DNA of 64,000 nucleotides from Apostichopus japonicus (lineage: Eukaryota > Echinodermata > Holothuroidea > Aspidochirotida > Stichopodidae), in NCBI RefSeq assembly GCF_037975245.1, contig NC_092565.1, positions 4,775,499 to 4,839,498 on the forward strand, in the 5' to 3' direction. Under the pieces are notes generated by a model. The model did no database searches. It saw only the letters and a program-made list of their open reading frames with translations, and was not told where the DNA came from. Numbering within the stretch: position 1 is the stretch's first letter; the number at the start of each line of letters is the position of its first letter. Both the position numbers and the translations under genes were made by a program. Positions 48,751 to 59,974 of this stretch are shown here, in pieces.

Positions 48751-50179
48751 AATAGAGAAAAACTTTGCGTCCCGATCAAACACCAATTGCCTTTATTGTA
48801 TGACCCATTTTCAAGTTGCTATACAAGTGTAACGATGTGTGAAGCCGTTGTCTATGTTCACAGGAACTATATAGAATTCAATGAGAGAAAATAGTTCAGA
48901 GTCTTTTGAAATGCTTCACAAAATTTGAACACCTAATGTATTCCCTGTATGCAACTTTAGGAAATACTCCAGTGGCAGATGATGTAACACTTATCTTATA
49001 ATTTAGTAAATATTTCACACCGTTAGTTGAAAACTCCAACTTGGCCATTCTCAATATCTTGAGATATAACTGATGAATGTACATTTACTGACTCTATCTT
49101 GATCAATCGGCTAAAACCTTCAATTCTTCCACCGACTACAACTTTGGAGTAGACGCTCGTCGACGTCATAAGGACAGATGTTGTGGAAAAACCTTGACGT
49201 TGCAATTATAATCAGTATTCAGTACTGTGTGCAGCTACTGTTGGAATGTTTGCTAAGCTGACAATGTTCTCTATATTTAGAAATGTCATCAAAAGGTTTT
49301 GTTGTGTGAGAAAATATTAGTTTCCTCTGTGAATAATGCGAGTTCAATGTCATGGGAAAAACAGCTTCATTGCCTCGATGATGACATCATCCATGTCACA
49401 ATGTGATCTTATTCTCTCATCATACTGTACATGTACGCCCTCCATACTTTGTTTATGTTGTGATTTTGTGCCGGTGAATTTGTCTGTAGGTTGCTATAGA
49501 AGAACAGCTGATGTAGCATGACAAATTATGCTGTCCCCATTGTGTGAGTTCAAATAGACCACAGAAGAACCACCTTCCTCAGGAAACAGGATGGGGCAAG
49601 GTCACTGTGAATTCTTCATGAACTAACTTTATTCCAGGAATGATGTCTCTGAGTAACATACCCCAAAATGCTTTGCAAAATTGTGGAATTACTTGATATA
49701 ACTTCTCGGATGTCTTTCAGTTTTACACAGGGACCGTAGTATTGTCTGAGAGGCAAAATTCAAAGCTTTCACCACTGCCACAAGAAAATGTGCGCACTAA
49801 TTTGTTCCTTGTTATTGCCCAGTGCATAGTCGTACTCGAGCAATATTTTATTAGGGGAAAGGTGTGGTGGTTGGGAGGGGGTGGGGAGGGGGGGAGGGGT
49901 TGGATGTTGGATGTTGGTTGGCAGTGGCATAGTGAAAATAGCGATACGTCTGATACCATCTTTCCCACTCACACATTTACACTTCCGACAGCCCCATGGA
50001 CAGCCAAATTATGAGAGCAAAAGTGAGCCAAAGACTTAGGGAATACGGACCGAGGTTCTACTGAAGTAGGGAGAGCATATGGATTGGGTAGGGCACAGTT
50101 GAATATAAATTGTCATATTTCATGAGCTTATCATTAATTTACTATAATTCTCAGATCTTATTCTTTTATTTCTTTTCTT

Positions 50180-50280
50180 GGGGGAGGGGGGGATAGGTAG
50201 GTAGGTGGATGGGGAGTGGTGGGGGACAGGGAGGAGGGAAGTAGGTGGATGGGGAGTGGTGGGGGACAGGCAGTGGGAAG
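50180..50280. repeat. G-rich tandem repeat, two 50-bp copies
   Basis: gtaggtggatggggagtggt then gggggacagg occurs twice, near 50200 and 50240. Confidence 0.8.
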
Positions 50281-50421
50281 GGCCAAGAGAAAAACAGGAA
50301 GGAATAAACCTCCGTCACTGTCACCATTCCTCCTAGGTGCATAGCTCCCACTTCTCCAGCCATCGTATCTTCCTTTTTTCCTAATGAGGATGTTCATCTT
50401 TCATTTTAACTCTCATTCCAG

Positions 50422-50616
50422 AGTTGATTGACAAAGCTTTCGCTCGTATCGAACTCCCCGAGACAGTGAAGATGAAAACTCTAACAGATGGGCTTCATAT
50501 TCTGGAGATGTTCCATGGCAAGACGCTAGCCTTTAAAGATCTATCTACCTTTGTTTTGGGGCAGCTGATGAGCTACTTTCTGCGGAAGAGAACAAAGCAC
50601 ATCACTTTACTCGTCG
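50422..50616 (+). CDS. THNSL2: THNSL2 coding exon 2, residues 77-140, with the PLP lysine
   Basis: The acceptor ctcattccag ends at 50421 and the donor gtatga starts at 50617. It encodes LIDKAFARIELPE, LHILEMFHGKTLAFKDLSTF, and YFLRKRTKHITLLV. Lys114 in AFKDLS is the PLP-binding lysine by alignment with the family. Confidence 0.95.
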
Positions 50617-51039
50617 GTATGAAGCGAGTGTTTTTCGTCCCTCCATTAATTAAATTAGCACAACATGGTTGAAGATGATACTAGTTAGCATTGCGTAGGG
50701 ACAAGAACATATATATGGGGTGTTGGTGGGGGGAAATGTTTTAATAGCATTGTTTATCAAAGTCGTTTTCTTTTGCTGTAGAGCGTAGTAAACGTATGAG
50801 TTCATATTTACAGCACCCACTGTTAATTTTGGGCATGGCTGGAGCACCTCATCATGTATAAATGGTTTGATCATGGTTTGATCAGAAGGGACACCATACT
50901 AGGCTTTAGAGTAAAACCCAATGCAAAATGCAGCTCCTCAAAGTAGTGTTGAAAGCTGGTGGATAGCATAATTAAGGCAAGCCAAGTAGGACAAAGGTTT
51001 TATTAAATCTTTTTTGCTCTCTATCTTTATGATCCTTAG
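50617..51039 (+). other. THNSL2 intron 2
   Basis: A GT-AG intron with acceptor ccttag at 51034-51039. Nothing else is recognised. Confidence 0.88.
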
Positions 51040-51192
51040 GCACCTCAGGGGACACAGGAAGTTCGTCGATCGAGGCTGTTAGAGGTGTAGAAGGGTTGGA
51101 CATTGTGGTAGTCTTTCCCAAGGGTCGTATTTCAGACATACAGGAACGATCCATGACCACGGTCAATGAGAAGAATGTTCACGTTTTTGGAG
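51040..51192 (+). CDS. THNSL2: THNSL2 coding exon 3, residues 142-191
   Basis: It encodes the end of [14 protein letters not shown], then [20 protein letters not shown] and NVHVFG. The SGDTG motif is a family hallmark near the cofactor and substrate site. The donor gttaga at 51193 is non-optimal but gives the right phase. Confidence 0.95.
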
Positions 51193-53308
51193 GTTAGATC
51201 TGAGAATACATTTTCTTCTCTTTACCTTGGCAATCACGATGGCAGGTATATGAGTATGTGTGTGTACATGTATTTCTGTGTGTGTGTGAATGTCCACTTG
51301 TTTACATGCAGACAGAGGATTTGAATGTCATTAGAGTCTTAAATCCTCAGATGTCATTGAATAGAAAGAATCACCACATCCTCAGAAGAATTCTTTGATA
51401 CTGCAAAAAGAGAAGATGGACAGATCTTTGTACTATCCTGAGAAGATAAATGAACTCTGAAAGTTTGAGGGGCGGGGGGGAGTTCACAGATCAGCAAGGG
51501 ACAGTGGAGGTCAAAACTTTGAAACCTTTAAACATGCATCTGGAAACACTTTACACTTAATATATATATATGTATATCGCATACAGAGTACAAGATCATT
51601 GTTGTTATAACGGTTCAGGTCAAAGGTTATTTGAATTCATCCATATATACCAATCTCACATACACATATCAAGTATGATATCTGTCAAAGACAGATATGT
51701 CCGTTACTAATAGAAAAGAAACCTCCACCCCACTAGATTTACATCGTACTCGCTCTTCGTGCTGTGTACGACTTGTGTACTACCCGTGAATCCTGTTCCT
51801 CTTAACCTTGAGTTCACATTAACAAATTCAATAGCGACGGTGTGCAGTGGTTCTTTTGTTTGTTTTCTTTGTGTTCACGTGAATGGTGTCTTAATAATAA
51901 AGTATAGAATATCTATGAAGTCAAACATTTACCCACAAAAGAATAAAAATTCACAAGGTCAGTGAAGAATTCTGCTGTGTCAATTTGCTTTCAGTTGGAA
52001 AGATTATACGGTCGTGTATTAAGCACCCTGCAAGCAAATATCGACCCCAGTCTGAAGTAAATATACTGTGCGTCTCTCTGTGAGTGTACTGTACATGTCA
52101 CAGTTTTTAAATACAGGGTATAGTTTGAATCTTCCAGCAGAAAGCTGACAGGTTGAATCTTTTGAGGATTTTTTTTATTTTTTTTTTTTTGGGGGGGGGG
52201 TTACCCTGTATGATACCTGCAAAGTTCTGTAATGTGGTGGTCAGGTCTTGACAAGATTTTAAGCTAATGACTGGCTCACACATGTCTCATGAGACAAAAT
52301 AAAGATAATGATTAGAAGTGAGCGAAATGAACCATTCTGCATACATTACATGCACATACGAGCAACAAAACAAATTAGTGGACACCTCTCTCTTTTATAG
52401 CCCTTCTTGGGAGAATTGTCACTGGGCTGTGAATGTTGATTCCCTAAATTTCCTATATCTGGCTAAAGCCCTCTATGTCGAACACATAACAACAATGTCA
52501 CTACTGTACCACTGCACTGTCCTCTTTACTGTGTTTGACAGTAATGTTTATATACGTCAGTTTCTGAGGCTAGCTATTTTTGGTTTATATGTCAGTTTCT
52601 CAGACTAGTTATTATGTCTCCAAAGAGAGTTTGGATATGCCTTATGCTGCTTCCTCTTGGGTGATAGGTATATGATATTACCTCTATGCTGTAGCATTAA
52701 AAGTAGCTATTTCACAAATATTTTCCTTCCTCCTGCCCACTCCCTCTCCTCCCTCTCCCCCACTTCCTCTTCTCCTTCATGCACTCCTCTCACTTCCACT
52801 CCCGCTTCTGTCACCCAACCCCTCTTTTCTGATATGCACTACTCTTGACTCCCACTCCCTCTCCTTCATGCACTCCTCTCACTCCCTCTTCTCTTATCCC
52901 ATCCCTCTTTTTTGATATGCCCTACTCTCTCTCTCTCTCTCTCTCCTAAAACCCCTCTCACTTCCTCTCCTAAAACCCCTCTCACTTCCTCTCCTACATG
53001 CACTCCTCTCACTTCCACTCCCTCTTCTGTCACCCAACTCCTCTTTTCTGAAATATGCACTATTCTCACTCCCACTTCTTCATGCACTCCTTTCACTCCC
53101 ACTTCACTAACTCCACCCCTTTTATTCTGATATGCAATACTCACTCTCTCCTCCCACTTCCTCTTCCACATGCACTCCTCTCACTCCCACTCTCCCTCTT
53201 CTCCTGCATGCACTAGTCTCACCTCCTTGCTCCCACTCCTTCACTCCAGTTTCTGTATTCAAATTCTGGACATTCACACGATGCCTCTCATTTGTCCTCC
53301 CGCACCAG
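51193..53308 (+). other. THNSL2 intron 3
   Basis: A GT-AG intron. A T/G homopolymer stretch lies near 52170-52200, and the 3' end is a pyrimidine-rich minisatellite (52725-53250) that runs almost to the acceptor. Confidence 0.88.
52725..53250. repeat. Polypyrimidine minisatellite before a 3' splice site
   Basis: CT-rich units containing catgcactcctctcac, then ttccactccctcttctgtca, then cccaac(t/c)cctcttttctga, then tatgcac recur over about 500 bp with imperfect period. Frames reading Val/Glu/Gly repeats on the opposite strand are artefacts. Confidence 0.85.
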
Positions 53309-53527
53309 CCGACGGGAACAGCGACGACATCGATGAACCTATCCGTGCGTTGAGTCTGGATCAAGAGTTCCGGCATCGACACAACCTAGGCAGCATGAAC
53401 TCCATCAACATAGCTCGGGTGCTCTGTCAAGCCGTGTCATTCTTTTACTCATACCTCAGGATGTGCCCGGGTTGCGATGGTGTCATCGAAGTAATCGCAC
53501 CCACGGGTGCCGGAGGAAATGTCACAG
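53309..53527 (+). CDS. THNSL2: THNSL2 coding exon 4, residues 193-264, with the glycine-rich PLP loop
   Basis: The acceptor gcaccag ends at 53308 and the donor gtactt starts at 53528. It encodes DGNSDDIDEPI, HNLGSMNSINIARV, FFYSYLRMCPGCDGVIEVIA and PTGAGGNVT, the last being the PLP phosphate-binding loop. Human THNSL2 has PTGAAGN here. Confidence 0.95.
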
Positions 53528-54695
53528 GTACTTGGATGGATTCTATTTAGAGCATTTCCCTTCCTCCCACTTAATGTATGGTTCAATGTTTTTTTTTAAA
53601 TCACCTTTATAACAGTTGTCTCCCGTTCTGTTTGTAGCATTTGCAAAAAGAACCTGCCATATACTAGCTCAACTTTTCATGTCAATATTTATTACAAAAA
53701 TCCTTGAGATATATTGATTTTTTTTTTATTTGTGGCTATACAGTCGTGGTGTTAGCTGGTTAAAGTGTATGCTCGCATATGTGTCATTCGCGAACATCAA
53801 TTGCTTGTATTAGCACAACAAATCAAAAAAGCACATCTTGATTGAACATTATAGTTGGAGTCTAAGGTCCACTTTCAGCCCGCCACACACTGCCTGACTG
53901 ATCAGGCCATGAGTCAAAACCACGTCCTCATAGCATTTTCAACCACTCAGTGACTGATGTCCTCAGGGCAATTGAAGTACAAAATGTCTTGCTTTAACTT
54001 TATATGTATAATCATTTTTTCCGCAGAAGAAAACGATATTTCTGCAAAGTAAACAAGTTCCAGGCGAAAATTCTAATTACAGAAAATCTTGAATGTTGAA
54101 GTAAGAAACATCCCAAACTGTATGACCTAACGTGACTAATGTGATCCATGTCCTGGAGTAAGCCAGGCAAAGAATAGCTACATTTAATGGACCATATCAC
54201 AAATCAGGGACAAGATATTGAGATGAGGCTGTATACTAAAAAGCCTAGAATAGTTTTCTCTCGGATAGAGTTTTCCATAGTCTGACACTACTCTTCCCCT
54301 TTAAATTGCCTTTCAGATGATGGTTGCTATGATACTGAATATGTTTGCATAGGCCTCTGTCCTATCACAGCCAGTTATTTCCTAATGCTAATACCACTCT
54401 GTACTGTCATCCTATTCCCTCCTTCAAAGCACTCGTACTGACAGTATGAACAGTTCCTAACCTTCATTTGATAGATGAAGGATGTTCATACTGCTCATAC
54501 TGTCTGTCAGTACAAGTGCTCTGAAGTGGACCATGAAAAAACAGTACAGTACAGAAAAAAAATTTGTCCCAAATTGGGATGACCATTGAAAAGAATGTGA
54601 ATGTATAATACCTTCTAGATCGTTATGAAAGCCCAAAATATGATCACATTTTAAGTGATTGAAGATTTGATCTCTTTTGTTCTATTCTTATGTAG
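53528..54695 (+). other. THNSL2 intron 4
   Basis: A GT-AG intron. It contains foldback copy B at 54427-54525. Confidence 0.88.
54427..54525. repeat. Foldback element copy B
   Basis: The left arm (caaagcactcgtactgacag, then tatgaacag, then aaccttcat) pairs with the right arm (atgaaggatgttcatactgc, then cagtacaagtgctctg) around a short centre near 54472. It shares sequence with 16893-16965. Confidence 0.75.
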
Positions 54696-54844
54696 GTGGT
54701 GTGATAGCGAGCCGAATGGGTCTCCCGGTGAAAATAGTGTGTGCTGTCAACGAGAATGACATCATACATAGGACATTGTCGACGGGAGATTTCTCCAAAC
54801 GGGAGACAGTGAAACAGACCCTGTCACCAGCTATTGATATTCAG
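54696..54844 (+). CDS. THNSL2: THNSL2 coding exon 5, residues 266-314
   Basis: The acceptor cttatgtag ends at 54695 and the donor gtgagc starts at 54845. It encodes GVIASRMGLPVKIVCAVNEN, DIIHRTLSTGDFSKRETVKQ and SPAIDIQ, ending on a codon boundary. Confidence 0.95.
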
Positions 54845-54942
54845 GTGAGCTGGATGGCGAACTAGCAATTTCTCAGTTGATAATATTACAATATTCGCTG
54901 GTGTTGTTGCTGTATAACTGATGGAACTCAATGTAGACAGTC

Positions 54943-54980
<38 letters not shown>

Positions 54981-55249
54981 GTAGGAGACTTCAAAAGGCT
55001 TGTGTGTTATACAAGTACAGACAATAATAGATGTATAAAGGTGGACACTATTTATGAGTTTTTCCAAAGAATGAAAGTTTAATCAATTAATATCTTGATC
55101 AAGAAGTGACAGGAAAACCTTCATTACCATCATCAATTTTTTTTTTTTTTTTTTGTGGATAGAGATGAAAACATGCCACGTTGTGGTGATAACGTGATTT
55201 AAATGTTCTGTCATATGCAAAAGGATAAAAAGGCTTGGTCAAGTCTAAA

Positions 55250-55335
55250 CATGATGATAATGATATGATTTATTTATATAGCGTTCTGCATAAAATAGTA
55301 TCTCAAATGCACTTTACATGGAACTATAGAGTAAA
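55250..55335 (-). mobile_element. 3'-tail remnant of a CR1/L2-like element
   Basis: gatttatttatatagcgttc, then ctcaaatgcactttaca resembles the tail of the 3393-4160 LINE (gacttatatagcgccaaatc, then ctcaaagcgctttaca) in the same orientation. Further element sequence is not recognised. Confidence 0.5.
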
Positions 55336-55572
55336 CTATTAAGATGTACAAATATAAGTTACATAAGAGTATCACAAAAAACCCAACTGGACCTGTCAAA
55401 AGCAAATTCAAACGCAAAGAAATAATAAAATAAGCAATCAATTAATGAAACTAACATAAACCAGGTTTAAGACATGAAAAAATGAGACAGCCATTAAACT
55501 AAATGATAAAAAGGTTAGTTTTAACATAACATGAAACAGTAATTTTTCATGACCTGTATATAACCTCCATCC

Positions 55573-56221
55573 CAGGGCAGGGGAACCGGGGAGGCACAGG
55601 GGGCACGTGCCCCCCCACTTTTCCTCAGGTTAAAAATGTGCCCTTTTTCTACATAAAAATTGAGATGTCTCAAGTTAGCAAGAGGCCAGGGAACCAGAAT
55701 GAACACTCGAGAAGGGCCGTTTCCGGCCATCTGAGCGGTTTGTGAAACCCAAAATTTTTCTTGCACACTCTGCGCCAACCGATGGTGGCGCTCCGCTCAG
55801 ATAGTCGTGCATACAACTTTGCAAATCCTGGCATCGCCGCTGACTTTTTAATGAATTTCTGTGGGTCAAACTCAAAGCTATTTCGAATGAAAAAAAAATT
55901 GTTAAGATATTAACAAGAAATAAACTCAAATTCGGAAGATTCCTACATTAGCAACTAGCATGATTCCACCTCATTTTGTCTCAAAAGAAAACTTGTTCCT
56001 TGTTTCCCAATTTGCACATTGGATATTGCAGTGCTAGTATGCATATTTTCCTTTAGGGGGGGGGAGGGGATTAATGGAGTGATGTGTATACGCAAATAAG
56101 ATAATACAATAAGAGTTATAGAGGGTACTAAATACAAGGCTGCATCAGTCCAATCAAATTTCTGCAAAGTGCCCTTTGATGTCGGTGCGTCCCCAGATTA
56201 AAAGTGCTTCCGGCGCCCTTG
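55573..56221. mobile_element. hAT-like non-autonomous DNA element with 9-bp flanking repeat
   Basis: CCTCCATCC stands immediately before (55564-55572) and after (56222-56230) a 649-bp block. The block begins CAGGGCAGGGGAACC and ends so that its reverse complement begins CAAGGGCGCCGGAAGC, giving imperfect inverted ends of the CAGGG type. Transposase coding sequence was not found. The 8-9 bp duplication and CAGGG-like ends suggest the hAT group; that is inference. Confidence 0.65.
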
Positions 56222-56760
56222 CCTCCATCCTATCGTCAGAGTCATGGACATTTCCTCAAAGCCTGTGAATATATTGCAGAGGATGCAACTCATTTCCCCT
56301 GGATCAATACCCCCAGGCCCCCCCTCCCCATCCGAGACATTTTATTTTCTGATGACTCTCCGATGCCTGAGTTGGCAAGTCAGAACCTTCAGAAATATAG
56401 TCTTGAAAACATTTAGCAAATCTCCGTCTGATAAAAAAACTCTGATGACATTTAAATTTGGTCATACAGTGACAAGCCCACAAAAAAGAAAAAAAGTATG
56501 AAATACTATGATATATTTTAAAATGGCCATAAAGTATTAACAAATTTTTTTTTTGGCTTCACACGTTTTTTAGTATTTCTATGACATTCTTGTGTTCACT
56601 AGTGGTGACTTAAATAATGTTTGGCAGTCATTTAACAGAACTTTTGATGTCTTTGATCAAGCGATGCTTTATTCTGCTTCACTTAATAGTTTTTGTTAAA
56701 TTGATCGACTTCAATAGGTGCTATTAAACCAAGCCTGTTCATTGTATGAAGGGCTTTCAA

Positions 56761-57115
56761 GTTCATTTGCAGCATTTTGAAACTGAAAGTAAATTTTTGG
56801 TAAAACACTTTGAGATGATTTGCAACAGGAACCGATTGCAATATGGTGTATGAACAGCATCATAACATTAATCAGTTACTTATCAGTATATAAAAAGCCC
56901 TTGTGCAACTCATTCATCTTCAAGTATGGACTCTATTTGCAGCATTTTGAAACTTAAAGTACAATGAAAGTTCAATAGCTGGAAACTTTTTTTGTATAAC
57001 TTTAATAGATGATTTGCAACCGAAACCAATGGTGCTATGGTGTATGAAAAGCATCATCATATTAATTAGCTACTTCTCAGTATTATAAAAACACCTTGTG
57101 CAACTCATTTCATCT
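56761..57115. repeat. Direct tandem duplication, 170-bp period
   Basis: tttgcagcattttgaaact, then gatgatttgcaac, then atggtgtatga, then agcatcat, then cttgtgcaactcatt occur in the same order in both copies. agcattttga starts at 56771 and again at 56941. Confidence 0.85.
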
Positions 57116-57902
57116 GGAGTACTGACTGTTAAATTTGTGACAATTAGAAGTATCGAAAATATGTTTTCAGTAATTTTGCCATGCACAATGATAGTTATGC
57201 GTGCGTTTTGAATTTTTTCCTAATAACTTGAGTGTGTTAAACATTTACCAGATGTGAAGTTTGATGAAAGCTTGTGAATACTTTAATATCGTCCCCCTCC
57301 CTGTACTTGAAAATAATTTTCTTTCAGTAAATATTAAGTCAAAGCTATGGAAAAATTAACTAATCTAATGGTAATCTCATGGTAGAAATCAGGACAGATT
57401 AAGAGAGCTATTTCTGGTGAACAAGCAGAAGTCTATTGTAATGAAGTCGTCAAAACCTCTACAGTCATGCAGTGTTTGCATTCTGGTTGTTTGCATATAG
57501 TTGTCATCTTCAGACAAATTGTACATTCAAAACTTCTGTTTGGGTGTCATGGCAACGACATGATCCATACACACACATTGGAGTGCAAAGGGTGTTGTCA
57601 GTTTGTCTTGGTGAATCAAGAGAAAAATGAAACCTTAGAGAAAAACAATAGCAAACATCAACCTGTATTATAGATCTACAAACTTTACTAAAATATGTAC
57701 TTAGGCCTAGCCTCCTGTACTTATTTTGCAATGTTGACATTTGTCAAATATTGACATTCATGTAAATATGTATTTTCACTGTTATAAACCTCTTTGCTGT
57801 GCACATAAATCTGGCTGGAAACTTTCAAGGTACATAAAATTTTCCCATTGTAAAGAAATTTTCGAAATTGATGTGCAATTATTCGACTTCTCATTTACAC
57901 AG

Positions 57903-58028
57903 AACCCTTATAATTTGGAGAGGATATTTTGGTTATTTTCGAATGATGACTGCGAGCTCATTGGTCATCTGTTCAGCCAATTGGAATCAAGTGGTGCTGT
58001 CAACATTCCAGAGGATCTGTTACAGAGG
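57903..58028 (+). CDS. THNSL2: THNSL2 coding exon 6, residues 315-356
   Basis: The acceptor atttacacag ends at 57902. It encodes NPYNLERIFWLFSNDD, then LFSQLESSGAVNIPEDLLQR. The donor is set at gtttgt (58029), a weak site, because phase 0 is needed for the next exon and the family alignment is continuous without a gap at this join. Without splicing the frame would run on to a stop at 58149-58151. Confidence 0.88.
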
Positions 58029-58758
58029 GTTTGTGTGAATATTAACTTTTTAAAGATTCCTCGAAGAGGACAGGATGTAGGTTATCGTCACTTCCGGTTC
58101 TACTGTTTGAATGACCTCAAGCAGCTTGATGACTCTTTGCTTATAGTGTAGAGACTAACATTCTGCAAACGATAGTGTGGCAATTTTTCATCAAAATGTA
58201 TCATTTACTTTGTGGAGAGGAGACCAATGTGAAAGAAGAACCTTATAGTCTATTAAAAAAAAAAAAATTCTTACAACCTAAATTGAGAACTGTTGAGGAG
58301 TACAATATGGAAAAAGAAAAAGGGATTGAATTTATTAGTTTTCATATCTGCTAGAATTTTTGTGTTTTGCCTTCCTTTAAATGGTTAGCTCAGTGGTTCT
58401 CAACCTGGGAATAAAAAATATACCGTTCGTTAACGGTTCAATTACAAAAATTGAAACCGAATCCAACCATGGTTTATATTGACCATTTGACATTGATGAT
58501 GGTAATTTGGCAGGAAAGGGAAGAGGGTATTGTGGGTGGCAGTTCCAAATAGTTAGGGAACCACTGGGGTCAGCTAAAGCCGAAACAACTTTAAAAGGGT
58601 AAATGACGACTGTCAAAAGTTGTATCTGTGACAATTTGACAAATATATTAAGGTCAGATCTAGAATTTTGCAAAATTTGAATTCTAAATGTTCACAAGTT
58701 GTGATTGGTTGTGTCTAAACCCTGTCCTGCACTCTCCTCTCGTTTTCCTTGGTTTCAG
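58029..58758 (+). other. THNSL2 intron 6
   Basis: A GT-AG intron with acceptor ggtttcag ending at 58758. No other feature is recognised. Confidence 0.8.
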
Positions 58759-58898
58759 TCATCGAAAGTTGTTTCCTCTTTTGGATGTGACGATGCAGCA
58801 GTGAAGGCCACCATGCAGAGATGTTGGAAAGAGAACAAGTATTTACTTTGCCCTCACACCGCTGTTGGAGTAGCATGCTACTACCAGAAACTCACCAA
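58759..58898 (+). CDS. THNSL2: THNSL2 coding exon 7, residues 357-402
   Basis: It encodes SSKVVSSFGCDDAAVKATMQ, RCWKENKYLLCPHTAVGVAC and YYQKLT, then two bases of a Lys codon at the donor gttagt (58899). The YLLCPHTAV block is a strong family match. Confidence 0.95.
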
Positions 58899-59519
58899 GT
58901 TAGTTCTTTGGACTATAATTTTGTATTCTTTGCCGATTGCAAAAGGGTGTACCAGGAGGCTGTTGTTTTCTGTGGAGGTCAAGGGTCATTTGAGGCCACC
59001 AGAGGTCACAACCTGGGGTTTGAGCTCTAGACATAGAGTTTGTCTTAGTTTCTTCCAGTTACATAGCACTTACCACTCTGCCACTGTACCTGTTGAGAAA
59101 ATAATTCTCGTTTCTAATATTTCAACTTCAGAATGGAAGGAGGAAACGTGACGAGACGTCGCGATGTCGGAGCATCACCTCCCATGTTGTACCTCGGTAG
59201 AGATTACTTACATCGACGACGACGACGATGGCATTGCATGGGTGTTATCTGTGGTACAGGACTATGCCTATAAAACTAAAGCACCTAAAGAAGCCATTCC
59301 AATCCCACAAGCAATGATCAAGCCACAATATTAACAACAGAAGACATGTGTTCATTTTTTTATGTACAGAAAGTTATATTTTGTCGGCACTAAATGGACA
59401 CATTTTTTTTACTGCATATGTTGGTTATTGTTTTACTTGTAAGCTGCAAAACAAGATGCGAAAAATTAGTTTTTTTTTTTTTTTTTTTTTTTGTGCTTTT
59501 ACTGGAAGAATAAAAAAGA

Positions 59520-59600
59520 AGAGCATGAGCTGAAATTGAACCAGGGACCTTGTGATGCTTATTTTTTTTTGTCCACCACTAGACCATTAGGTGAGATCCT
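59520..59600 (-). repeat. tRNA-derived SINE-like fragment
   Basis: On the minus strand, ctaatggtctagtggtggac is A-box-like and ggtccctggttcaatttc is B-box-like (GGTTCAA). The middle holds a poly-A run, so it is not a functional tRNA. A relative is at 62920-62985. Confidence 0.5.
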
Positions 59601-59659
59601 ACTGTTGGATGCATTTCATATATTTAAAGATCCAGTTGTTGGGACTTAATGATTTTAAA

Positions 59660-59840
59660 ATGTATTCCCCTCCATTGAACCTTGTCAGGAATAAGGGAGA
59701 CCTCTCCGCTGAACCTTGTCAGGGAGAGGGGTAGTAGCCAACTCGCTTCACCCGCTTGGAAACCTTGTCAGATAGAGGGGTAGCAGCCAACTCGTATGCC
59801 ATTTGGGAACCTTGTCAGTGGGAGGGGTGCTGTCGACTCC
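59660..59840. repeat. Short tandem repeat with gaaccttgtcag units
   Basis: Four gaaccttgtcag or close words are followed by gagaggggtag(t/c)agcc and aactcg, with a period of about 60 bp. Confidence 0.7.
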
Positions 59841-59844
59841 TTTT

Positions 59845-59935
59845 GCAGGATTCGCCCACCCAGGGCTTGAACCGTGCTGCTCAGAATCATCGCAGACGGA
59901 ACTACCCATTACACCATTTTGGTTCCCAATGAAAT
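59845..59935 (-). repeat. tRNA-derived SINE-like fragment
   Basis: On the minus strand, aaaatggtgtaatgggtagt is A-box-like and cacggttcaagccctggg is B-box-like. Confidence 0.5.
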
Positions 59936-59974
59936 AAACTTCGTTTCTTACCTTTATACTTCCACCTGCTCCAA

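Larger units (their letters stand above)
45562..50421 (+). other. THNSL2 intron 1
   Basis: A 4.9-kb GT-AG intron. It contains a dispersed repeat (46486-46600), a minisatellite (48360-48750) and two G-rich tandem runs (49860-49915, 50180-50280). At about 47020-47230 there is a protein-like but stop-interrupted stretch that I could not assign. Confidence 0.85.
54845..57902 (+). other. THNSL2 intron 5
   Basis: A GT-AG intron. It contains an AT tract (54942-54984), a LINE 3'-tail-like piece (55250-55335), a hAT-like element (55573-56221) and a tandem duplication (56761-57115). Confidence 0.88.

Noticed and set aside
52866-53171. Frame with Val-Glu-Gly repeats on the minus strand
   Set aside because: It only reads the CT-rich minisatellite; no splice or start support.
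58705-59151. 148-codon continuous frame taken as one exon
   Set aside because: Only 58759-58898 matches the enzyme family; the rest is intron on both sides.
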